From contig NC_090953.1 of assembly GCF_040807025.1 (NCBI RefSeq), positions 21,870,997 to 21,934,996 of the forward strand: a stretch of 64,000 bases of DNA. The letters run 5' to 3'. Numbering within the stretch: the first letter of the stretch is position 1; each line of letters starts with the position of its first letter. This document shows, piece by piece, positions 27,401 to 39,400 of the stretch. The position numbers and the translations under genes were made by a program. The DNA comes from Struthio camelus. Lineage: Eukaryota; Chordata; Aves; Struthioniformes; Struthionidae. The notes under the pieces are model-generated. The model did no database searches, was not told the origin of the DNA, and saw nothing but the letters and a program-made list of their open reading frames with translations.

Positions 27401-30400
27401 ACTGAGCTCTAAATGGAAAATGATACTTCTCTGGTTGTATCAGCCACAAGAACTATGACAAATAATGACAGAATAGTTTGGTATTTAAAGGTTTACTTAC
27501 CTTAGTCCTCCTCTGTGTGGGTGGTGTTTGCTTTTCTTTATTGCAAAGAATAGATAACCAAGTACTACTTGTTCAGTTTTCTAAAAATTCTTGGTTAGTC
27601 TTTACTTCACCCGAAGCTGGTATTCCATAGCAGGTACTTGACCAGCGCTTAAACCTTGTTTCATAACCAACTGAGAGTACACTTGCAAGAAAACAGTATA
27701 ATCTTATGCACCAAAGCTTATTCTTAGGATTACTGTTAGTCTTTCTTCCAGGGCATAAAAGCAGAAGCTGTGGAAGGAAATATTTCACTATTAGAAATAC
27801 ATTGTGGATCCAACTTCCAGTCAGGGAGCCAAAGAGATTGTGAACTCATTTACAGAAAAATACTTTCATTGTATCTTATTAAAAGTTTAAATCACCTATA
27901 CCATATTGTAGTATATGCTAATATGCTGCTATTGAAGGTGTCTTGATTCTTTTAAGTATTCTTCACTCACTAGGACGTATGATTTCTGAAAATAAAAATT
28001 AATGTATTAATACCTTCAAGGTACTGTAACCTTGCAATGCAAATAAAGCTACGTGATGTAAATATTCTCATTTATTTGGAGTCTTGTTTGTTTGTTTCAG
28101 GGTGCAGTCTCTGGGTCAGTTCAGGCTTCAGATCGACTTATGAAAGAACTCAGGGATATATATAGATCACAGAGTTATAAAACAGGTAAAGTGCTTCAAG
28201 TATTCCTCCTTAATATAGTTTAAAAGAATTCTCTTGGTAAATATTTTGTGCTAATCCTTCTGTGTCCTGTAGTTGTGTGTGTGCATAATGTAGCTTAAGT
28301 GTACGTGCATATATACGTGTCACTAAAAGAAATAGTGTGTTTGTGGAGAAAAGCAAGCCAGAATACATTTCCTCTAAAGTGTTGTTCCTCTCATGTGAAG
28401 CCTCATGCCAAAATTAACAGGATTGATATAAGAACGCTGTTGGAGTAGATGACTACCAGTAGCCTTAGATGACTCCTATGGGAGTTGTTGAGTTTTCCAA
28501 ACTACTTGAATTCACTTCTCCAGGTGTATAGGGCAAGATCTTTGAGGCTGTCCCGATGGGTAGTACTGTTTGCAAAGAACATGTTTGCTGCAGAGGGATT
28601 GGTGTTCAGCAGGAGAAGGTTTGTTTATCATTAAGCAAGACTTAACCTTAAGTATACTGCTGTCACTTTATTCTTTTGTGATAGTGCTAGTCTGATCCTG
28701 GGCTCCCTATATTCCTTGGTGTGAGGATACAAACAGCAAGAGAGAATGAGCAGTGGCAAGACAATAAGCTTGTCTGTTAAACTGATTTTTTTTGTTTGTT
28801 TGTTTGAACAGCAAGCACTTATTGCCTTTTATTGATTAGCTTAATGTGGTTGTCTTGATTAGCTGGTTGGCAGTCTTATTTGCTCCATACAACAGCTCTA
28901 TCTAAAGTAGCTTAACAAAGGAATTGGCCCATTGATTTGTGTGGGTATTACTGTATAACAGATAGAAACTTGGATAGATTTCATGCAAGCCATGTTCCTG
29001 TAGGCCAGCCCAATTGCCTACTCCATTACTGCAGCCAGGGATGAGAACTTCCTGATGCAGGTTAGGATGGGAAGAGGTAGACTAGTTAGAAAATCAGTCT
29101 AAACTTTAATTCGGTATCTTGCTTGTGCTTTTCTGAACTACTCCTGGTTTGTTTCTAGTGGACTAAAATCTTGTTTGGGGCCTATGGCGTTTTCATTTGT
29201 GCGAAAGAGGATAGAGTTGAAGAGACAACAAGCTCCTGCTGTGATTTGTCATGTTTACCTCTGAGGTAAATAGCTGTATGTGCTGAAGCACTGTGGATAC
29301 TGGTAAAATGTCTGCAATGTAAACTTGATTATGTAAGCTAGTGTTGATCTAGTGTAGCCTACATCTGGATTTTATCACAACTGAGTGCTTGCTAGTATGC
29401 CCTAATCTGCCTTCTAGCTGGTAAAGAATGGATTAGTGGAGCTGGGAAGAGCCTAGAAATGGATCTGCATCAAATCATGAAGGATGCTTTACTACCTGCA
29501 TATGATCTTTAGGGTTCACTTTCCTTGGTTAGACCAAAGAATCAATTTTATTTGACTGTGAAAAGCTGAGTGATGTTTATTCACTTAGTAATACTGCTGT
29601 GGAGGTGCAACCAGGAGCGGAGCGCCTGTGATATGGATAGTTTTAGGTGAGGATTTGGGTTGCTCAGTAATTCCATCTCTTGGCTTTAGATAAGTAACTT
29701 TAGATAAATGCATAAGCTCGCTCATACTTGCAAAAGACTAAACCCTCAAGGTAGGAAAGATCACTGTCTAAATGACGAAGAAAGGTAAATCTTGTTAAAC
29801 TGTAAAGAAAGTTGAGATATTAAAGAGGAAATGTAGTAACATATTACTTTGTGTATCAGGAATATCTAAAAAGACTACAACTAAAAAGTGTCGATGCAGT
29901 CACCAGTAAAGAGTTCTGTACTCTAAGAAACTGCTAAAGCTTTCTAGAGTGACAGAATAGCAGAGCGATGGGTCCTTCAAACAACTTGTATGATGTTTTG
30001 AATCCTTTAACTTCTATAGCTACAGTCTTTATTCTAACACACAGTACAATCCCGTGTCCTTTTCCTAGCAGTCCTATGGAGCAGAAAAAGTAAAAACATC
30101 TTGTTACCTCAGTTTGTCCTAAACAAGGAACTGTCTTGTTTACCTGGAGCTGTGCAACTCTTGTGCTGCAAATCTCAAGTTATAAATGAATGCCCAATAA
30201 GAGTATTTGCTTCCCTGGATAAACTGGAGATATCTAACTAAACTGGAAGCTGACAGTATAAAACAGATGTTTCAAAGCCAGATCACCATCCTACTTGATC
30301 CATTTATCAAATTTTGTAAGTGACAATGCTGTTTACAAAACCTACCTAGAGTCGTAGCAGTCTTTATCCGTAGTCCAGTTTTCTAATAATTTAATTTCTT

Positions 30401-33400
30401 ACTGTTAACATGCTAAGGAATCATTGTAAAACTGAGAGGTTCTGGTAACTGGTGGAAGGTAATCTAACACTGTAAACCAGCAAATTTAATGCCGCCTTTT
30501 GGTTGCGTAAAGATCACTTTATTTAGTGACAGCAGCACAATACTGGGCCTGTGATTTCTGAAATAAATGATCCTTGTAGTAATACTCCATTTAAAAACAA
30601 TTCTTTTCTATACAACTCTTTTTTAAAAAGTAGCTTGTAACACACCATCAGAACTCCAACTCAATGTATATTCGAGATAGTATCTGTTTTTTAAAGCTGC
30701 AGTTCCTTCAATGGTTGGAATAGTACTTTTGGAATTTAATCAAAAGCAAAAGAAGACTGCACACTTTCTGTCAACAGGAAGCTTGCTTATTTACCTGGAA
30801 AATCTAGGTGAAAAACTACCATTAAGCAGAAAACCCTTCTTTCCTGAGCTAACATAAATGGAAAATGTTGCAGCAAATTAGGAAAATCCTCTACATTACA
30901 TTAGATAGAATTTTGTTAGTTTATTTTGATAATGGGAATCTCAGGTTGTCCAAACTGAAGAGGTATCTTGTTTCCAAAAATGAGGTTGGAGGTTTGGTTA
31001 GTTTATATGGAACAATTTAAAGACCTTAACATACCTTTTAGGGATAGAGGAGAGGCAGGGAGTAGGGGAGAAAATAATTTGGAGATATTTAAATATATTT
31101 CTGTTTATATCTTTAGTAGCTCTGCAGTTCGTGTATATGGACACCAACATTGACAGATAGATGTGATTAATAATGAGTAGGGTATGTCAGCTCATTACTT
31201 TCTTTCAAAAACTATGTAAGATTTATTTCTAGTTGTAATAAAGTTGCTATAAATGAGAAATCACTTCTGTTTTGGGAGAGCTTTTTTTTTTTTCCCTTGC
31301 ATCATGGTTCTGTGTGCTTGCTTCCACTTCCCCTCTGTGGATTGCCTCTCTCGAGGTGGAAGGGAACCTATTTTTTAAGTGTACGAGGGAAGCTACCTTG
31401 ATTTCTTTCCCCCCTTTAAGGGGTTATGAGAAACTGGTATATAAACATTAATCAGATAAATTCTTCATGACAGTAACTCTTCCCTTATTGCATAAATCAA
31501 GGAAAAAGCATCTGAGCTGGTGTCAGAAAACACCTCTTGGCTAAAAGAAAGAAGAATCAAAACCTTTAGTGCTGTTAAAAAGCCTCCATATCAAAGCAGT
31601 GGCAAAACCCTGCTGCTGCTGCTGTTGATGAGAATATTAAATGCCATCTCACTCAAAACCAGGGTGGTTGGAATATTGATTAGATAACTTGCTGTGCTGT
31701 TAAGCTTTCATTCTAGCCAGTCCTGAACTGTGTATGTCTCTCTGAAGATCTCTCTGGATCTCATGATATTTGGGATATTGTCAGATTCCTTACTGAAATG
31801 TGTTTTGTAATTGGTAACCTATATTTTATACTTGTAATAGGTGCCAAAGCCATAATACTAATAGGCTGCTTCTTCTGGTCTTCCATTCTTTTGGATGTAG
31901 GTGGAAGAAAATTTTCTAAATACAATAGGGCAATAGACTCCTCATTAATTTGAGTTGACAATGAGCAGAGTTCTGAGTGCCAGCTCTTTTGTTACATCAG
32001 AGCAGCGCAAATTGAAATTTTATACTTGATTTCCACTTACACTACGGGCAATTCAGGAAATAGTGTCCTTGCATCTGGGGAACTGAAGAAAGGCCTCAAT
32101 AGCTCCTTCTGTTTATTCTCAAACAAATGTGTGGTGTCTCTGAACTAGCTGCTGATTAAAATGGGACGTCGAGAGCACAGTGAGTAGGTCTTCCAGCCTC
32201 CTTGATTGTCCTAGGGATGGAGGGAAACATTTGAAATCGGGATCTTGGCTGCAGTACCCACTTGTTTGTAGCACTCTGGTAAAGAGACACAAGCATGTTT
32301 TCTTTACCTCGGTTACTGAGTTTTGTACTGTTTTAGAAATAAAGACGTCTGGACAGCTTGAAATGTCATCTGTACTATAAGTACCTATACTTAAAAGTTG
32401 AAACTGCAAGATAAGGTAATCTAGAATAATAAAACTCGAAAATGCTGCAATTCCTTAGCGATTTTGGTGCTTATGCAATCTGTTGGTTTGTAGCCATCAG
32501 AAACCCTAGTCTTTTCCAACTTGCTTATAATAAGCACTTCTGCAACAAATAGGCTGTTAAATACTAGCCCAGGTAACAAGTGTAATCACAGCTGTTTAGT
32601 GTATGTGCATGCATAGTGTGTGAGGGAGAGGTTAGATTTCTGCCCATCGCTGATGCAGCTCTCTAAATCTTGCCTTATGGTTAAAGATATGCTTTTCCCT
32701 GGGCTGCTTTGTGAACCTCTGCAGAGAGCAAGCAAGCTTCAGTGTCCAAGAAAAATGGCAGAGGAACCATTCATCCTTCCCTTTGAGTGCAATGCATAGT
32801 GTTTAACAGCTTCAAAGCAAATGGGTCACTGAACACCGCTGACTGGCTTCCAGAGAGCTGTCTTTGGGTTGTATCTGTAATGTTCTCTGGCTTCTTTTGT
32901 CTGTTGTTGGGAATGTTCTTCATCCGCTGCAATATCTTCTTCTTTTTCGGGTTACCATTCCTTACCCTGTCCAGTTGTCCTGTCTGGGTCTGCAAACACT
33001 GAACATAACCTGTGAAATATAATGCTGCATACTTGGACTATGTTAAGTGTATTTTTTTTAAGTGTGTGGGCCATGCACTGGTTATCAGATATACAGAGTA
33101 CTAAGCAAGTTGGAGTTATAGCCATGGAAAGTGCTATAAAGTGGAAAGTTAGGAACCAGACAAAAATTAATTCATGTGGATTTTTTTTTAACAGAAGTAA
33201 AAGTATGTATGGTTTTTGTTACTGGGGATTCTTCCCTGCAGTTGCTCAGAAGCACTTCTGCTATTGGAAGAAGGATGCATCCTCAATATCAGTATCTTAT
33301 GTATTGCTTATGTCCACTGACAGTGTTTGTGTTTAAAAGGAAAGAATAAGCTTGTGCTAAATTCTGCTTTTTTTTTTTTTTAATTTAGTGTGTAACTAAT

Positions 33401-36400
33401 TCTGCCTGATATTTTCCACAGGGATTTATTCAGTGGAACTGGTAAATGACAGCTTGTATGAATGGCACGTTAAGCTTTTAAAGTAAGTTTTTTAAGCTGT
33501 TTTGATGTCCTGAAGAATCTATTTTAATATTGCTGTGGAGATTCCATTGCTGATAAGTGAAACTGTCTAGCCAGAGCATGTAAAATGCAGTGTGTAGCTA
33601 CAATTCTCATATCAAATGCATACAAGGTTTGAGTTCTAGTAATAGAGATGATTTAAAAAAAAACCTCTTTGCACAGGCAAGTCAGTGTGTATCATTGGAA
33701 CTCTTATCAATGTAAAAATCTTGCTTCCAAAACTGCTTCAAAATGCAAGACCTCTAATGACGAAATTTCCTGTCTAGGACTTTTGTCTGGGTGGCTTTAA
33801 TTTTTTTGGTTTGTGTGGGTTTGGGATTTTTTGTTTGTATTTTCTTGAAATTAAAAAGCAAACCTTCAAGGTACAAGAAGGGGGGGGGGGGAAACAACCT
33901 GTCCTAGTGGCCCTATTTCTTCACTTCTGCAGTTCAGTGGGCATGCAGGATTGAAACTTTTCTTGTTTTAGATGTCACAAGGTCCTGAACTTGTTCACTT
34001 TCTGTTTCTGCTTCTAACTGTGTGTACCAAGTAGGAAAAAATTTCTTAACTTTTGTCAGTAGTATGCACTTTTTTTGCTTTATTTCTAGAGTTATTCTAT
34101 TGAAATTATTCCTGCTAACGGGATAATCTGGCATCGTCAAACAACGTAACCTGCAGGGGGGGAAAAAAGACCTACCCAACTGGGCTGGCTGGTTGCATCT
34201 TCTCCCATCTCTCTCCATCTTTTTAAAAAGAACAGTATCAGTTCAGATACGTCATGGTGCATACGCATAAGGACAGAAGCTGTTTCTGCCCAGTAGTTGA
34301 CCTGTCTGTAGGAACTGTTGCCTTATCCTAGCAGCAAGAGCTGTATTCCAGCAATTGGTGGCATAGTCATGCAGTTTTATTTCTTTCTTAGAAACACTTC
34401 TTTCTTAGGGCGTATGAACACTTGGAGGCTGAAACGGACAGGAATGATGCAATGTCCGGAAAAGACAAATCTCTGCCATATCAGAGGAGGCCTTGTCCAT
34501 CCAGCACTTACGTAACTGTTCAAACTGGTGTGCAGGGCTTTGAAGCCTTGCTTAAGTACTGTGAACAGTTCTGATCATCTTCCCTCAAGAAAGCGAAAAC
34601 AAAGTACATGTAGCAAGGGGCTTCCCAAATGACCTAGAGAGGAAAAGATTTTTATTATCGCAGCAAAAAGTGTCTGAAAGAGAATGGACTGTGTGCAGAC
34701 AAGAGGGTAAATGTCAAGAAGAAAAGAGCCCTTCCACCTAAGGGATAGATAGCACTGTTACCAGAAGAAGTAACTCTGAATTAGCCCGGTAGAGGCTTTG
34801 GCTGGAAATAGGTTTGTAAGCATCAGGAAATATTTTTCTGGAATAGCTTCCCATTTGCAGGACGGGGACAAATTGCCCGAGTAGTTCTGAAATGGGATCT
34901 AGTAAGTTTGTGGCTCTGCCTCTAGTAGAAGATTGGATTTAATAGCCCCCAGTCCCTTTAAGAGCTGCTTGGAGCTTGCTGCAGTCATTGTTTGACTAGT
35001 CACTTTTTCAAAAGCTACTGCAGTATCAGTGCCTGGATGGGGTCAACCCAGTAGTGTCTGAATTAATGTCCAGACTGCTTGCCATCAACGTTTTATAACA
35101 ATCAACTGCTGAAATTCTGCTGAGAGCAAAAGCTGTGGCTTTAGTACTTGTGCAGATGCAGATTATTTTTAACAGCTAATACAGAACTGTGATCGCATAC
35201 CCTATAAAGGATTTACTATCGGTATGCTGAAAATTAGACCACTTCAGTCTTCCTGTTAAAAAAAATTTCTTTTCCTCCCTTCTTGGGATGCACTTCCCGT
35301 GAACTGAAGAGAATAAAATTACTTTTTTCAAATAAGCGTGGTTACTTTTTTTCCTAACCATGTTCAAAAGCCATTTGATAGTGGTGAGAATGCAGTGTTG
35401 TGCAGCAAACTTCCATGCTGATTTCACAGCAGAGCGTTTACCTTGTAACGTGAGCATTAATTTTCTGCAATTCACTGAAACTACAAATACATAAAGGAGT
35501 TCTTTAAGAGTAATTACTATTTTACAAAAACTGAAATTAACTTCATCCAGGAACTTTCCCTGCTTCTTTTGTAGGGTTGATCCTGACAGCCCATTGCATA
35601 GTGATCTTCAGGTCTTGAAAGAAAAAGAAGGTGTAGAATACATCTTACTCAACTTCTCTTTTAAGGTATGTGGCTATTGGAAGAAATGCAGGGATAAAAA
35701 AAATCCTAGCTCACTGTAGAAAATGACTGCAGTGGCCCTCAGCTCTTATTTGGGAAAGACAAAGGTGGAACTTTAAAAATTAAAATAAAAATGCAGCTTT
35801 CGATGTGATGTTAAGGCTTTCCAAAGATGGCTTTTGAGCTAGTACTGTGGAACACAGATTTCTATAGAACTGATAAAGTCTTACCTGCCAAATAAAGCTT
35901 TTGAAATATCTCCTGGATAGGAAAGCAGTGTTACAGTACAGTTCTTAACCTGTTTGTTATCTGTTCCAGGATAACTTCCCTTTTGATCCTCCCTTTGTGC
36001 GAGTGGTGTCTCCTGTGCTCACAGGAGGGTAAGTCTAAGTTGTTTTACAGAAATTTTGCTTTGTGGAGAAAATGCCACAACGGTGAGTGGTTCACTGGGT
36101 TTGCAGGGGACAGTTAGTGACTACTAGTAGTCTTTCAGAAATTTCCCCTAAATACGTAGTCATGAGCTGCTGTAGAGCTTGAGTTCGGTAACAGGCTCAA
36201 AGCGTGATATGGAGACTTGCTTCTCAAGCATTATGCGCTCCTAGTAGGCGGATGTCTGAATGCATGTTCCAGCTGGACGCCGTTCCTCAGTGAACTGTCT
36301 ATCTGTGAAAGATTCTGTGACTACTTCAGAGTTTAAGAACCGGCCTCTCTGGATGGTTAACATCGGCCTTACTTCCCCTGTTGTTCAGGGTAGTGGGGTT

Positions 36401-39400
36401 TTTGTTTTGAATTGGAGCTTTGAAGGAGCGCTGATCCTGCATTGCCTTAAACTTGCTGAATGGTCTTAACTTTTGCTGGTAACCCTGCAATAAAGCTTTT
36501 GTCTAAAACTCCTCAAGTGCTAATCCAAAAGTACTAAATTTAAGATGCCATGCTCCAAAACTGTTATAAACAACATGGTTGAAGAGCGGTCCCTGATAGG
36601 GAACCTTGTATATATCTATGGAGAGGAGATTAAATTCCCCTTCCACAGCTTTCATGCATCTCCTCCTGACGAGAAATTCTCATCCTTGCACGTTTGAAAA
36701 TGCAGCCTGTGATAGCTGGTGCTGACTCTAATTTAGTTTTAACTGCTGTTCATTCTTTTCATTCAAGAAAGTTAGTGCAATTAAATGATATTAATGATAG
36801 TTGCTGCTACCAAAAAAGTAAACAAGCAGTGCCAGACACTGGAAAGACCATATTTCGGATTCTGGTTTTGTTATACTTGGACTGTTTCGTGCAGTCCTGT
36901 TGGAAAAGAAAGAATGGTGTAGAAGGCTTGGACGTTAGTGATAGTTCCCCTGTGAATGGTGTGTACTTATATCCTTGTCTGTAGCAGACTATGCTTTTGG
37001 AGAGGTAAACTTTCTGCCCTCGGTTCAGGTCTTGTGATACCTAGGTGTGCTGACTAAGTCCTTAGAAAGCACAATACACAGTGAGGCTGACATTAGAAAA
37101 TGTTTTACAATCTGCTTTATCTCATTTGTCCGTATCTTTGATATATAAACATCTAAGTTGGTTGGAATTGTGTCAAATTCTTTTCCAGAAGTGGTTATTT
37201 TACAACTACACACCAGTACCACGTCCATAATGAAGCCATGAAAGGCAGTGTTCCTTCCCCACAGTCTGTGTACGGTTGTGTAAACAATTGTGCAGACTAG
37301 CTAAGTCACTGACTTTTTTTTCCAGTAAGCCTTTCTTGTAGTTAGCAAAGCAAATTAGTTTCTCTTGTCTCACAATGCTAATCTGCTCTGCAGAAATACA
37401 TGTGGCTAACAACTTACAATATATTACTCTTTAAAGAGCGTTTCAGCTTTGTGAGCAAAAAAATTTAAGAAACTGAACTGAGAGCCTGAAGTGCTATGAA
37501 CAATCTCGTCTTTTTACTAACTGATGATGTCGAACAAACGTAATTGACTTTCCGCATTTGTTTCTAGGTATGTTCTAGGTGGAGGTGCTTTATGCATGGA
37601 ACTTCTTACTAAACAGGTGAATGCAGACTCTCTTCCTCTTCTTACTGGAGTGCCAAGAGTGATCATGAAAGGTGCACTGTTTTAGTAAAAAGACACTTGA
37701 TAGTTGTAGCTGTTATGCAAATAATAATAAAGCATGCTCTAAAATAATGAAAATAGGTATTTCCCCCTGAGTTTAAGAATCCCTGTATGGATTAAATCAC
37801 ATACTCCAAAGGAAGCATAGTATGATAAAACCTTAGTCCCACAAAATTTGCCTTGCTGAATTTGTACAAGATGTTCATCTCTTCTGCCTTGAAAGAGTTA
37901 CAAGAGGTTTGAGGAAGAAGCAAGAAGTAAGAGCACATCAACTTTCCTTTTTGGAATTCCTGAAAGGAAGCCAGTGTAGAAGAGACTTGGAGTTTTGAGG
38001 AGCAAGACATTGTTCTCTTTTCCAGAGGCTGCTGCTACTGCACACTGGTGATCAGTTTTATCTTTAAATAAATGATGAAACTGGTTGTAAGCTTGTCGAA
38101 CTTCTATGAACCCTGGAAGGTGAAACAGTGCCAGAGAGAAGCAGTAATTTAAAGCATAATCATCTCAGCTCGCTCACTTGCTTCATTAGAAAGCAGGCTT
38201 CTAAAGCTATAATTTCCATTGCGAAGTTACTGAAAATATGTAGATACTATGATGTAGCTGTTCTTGTTTCTATCTTGCTGTATTCTGGATAGGAGTACAA
38301 TTCAGCCTTTTCATTTTTCCTACAAGTTCTTAGTGCTAACACTCTATCTATTTCTGGTTTTCTCTTAGAAATAAAAGTTAGTAACTGAAAACAAGTAGTT
38401 AAAACTGTAAAACATGTTTTCTCTGGTGGCAAAAATTCCCCAGAAAACACATTCCGAAACAGACTTGCCAGCTGAGCACAAGAAGCAAATACATATTATA
38501 CAGAAGTATTTCCTTCTTCCTCCAGGGCTGGAGCAGTGCCTATTCAATAGAGTCAGTCATCATGCAGATCAATGCCACTTTAGTCAAAGGAAAAGCCAGA
38601 GTACAGTTTGGAGCCAATAAGGTAAATACACGGCGTAGAACACTTGCACAAGTTACTGTTTTGCTTCCATTTCTTTACTGACTTGCATGGAATATATTTA
38701 ATGACAGAGGTGTCAATGCAAATATACTTGAATTTTGATTTGCTTCAACTTCTGATGCATTTGGGTAGTTTATTAGCAATTATGAGTTTGCTAAAGAATG
38801 ATGAATGTGTGAGGAAGAGAAATGCTTGGGATGGGCAAGGTCTTGTGAGTAGGTAGATCTGTACTCTCCCCATACGAGCAGAATCTGTTCGTCATGTTGC
38901 TTTCTCCCTGTAAGCCCATTTTCTGTGTAGAGCTTTCCCTTCCAGATCTCTTTATTTCTGATTCCCTTTCTTAAGGGATTAAAATTCTTTAGTCTGAAGT
39001 GACACAACTCCAAATCATGTTGTGGGTTTTTTTTCAGGAGGATTTGGGATTTCTGGGTCTGAGCAGGGCTGCAGATAACAGCCTCGCTGCTGTGATTGCA
39101 TACACTAATATTAAGAAGTTCTCCTTTTGCTGGACTAAACACCTGCAAAGTGTTATGAAAGGGTGAAATATAACACCATGCAAATACTTCTGAGCCAGCC
39201 ATTCAGCATTAGTCTAAAACGTCATTGATTTCCAAATGTGCGTGCTGGTAATGTACTTTAAAGGACAAGTCATATTGGAGTATTAGATGCTATTTTCAGA
39301 AGAGGCTTAAACATTTCTTTAAGACAAAAGAAATCGTGCCTCAGATGCCACTTTTTAGGTAGTGATTCAAGGATGGGGAAGGTGGTAGATGAGTGTCCTG

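Noticed and set aside
38780-39202. Minus-strand ATG-led frame of 140 codons in UBE2Q2 intron 11.
   Set aside because: The length is within chance expectation, no domain is seen, and it is interrupted neither by splice signals nor supported by neighbours.
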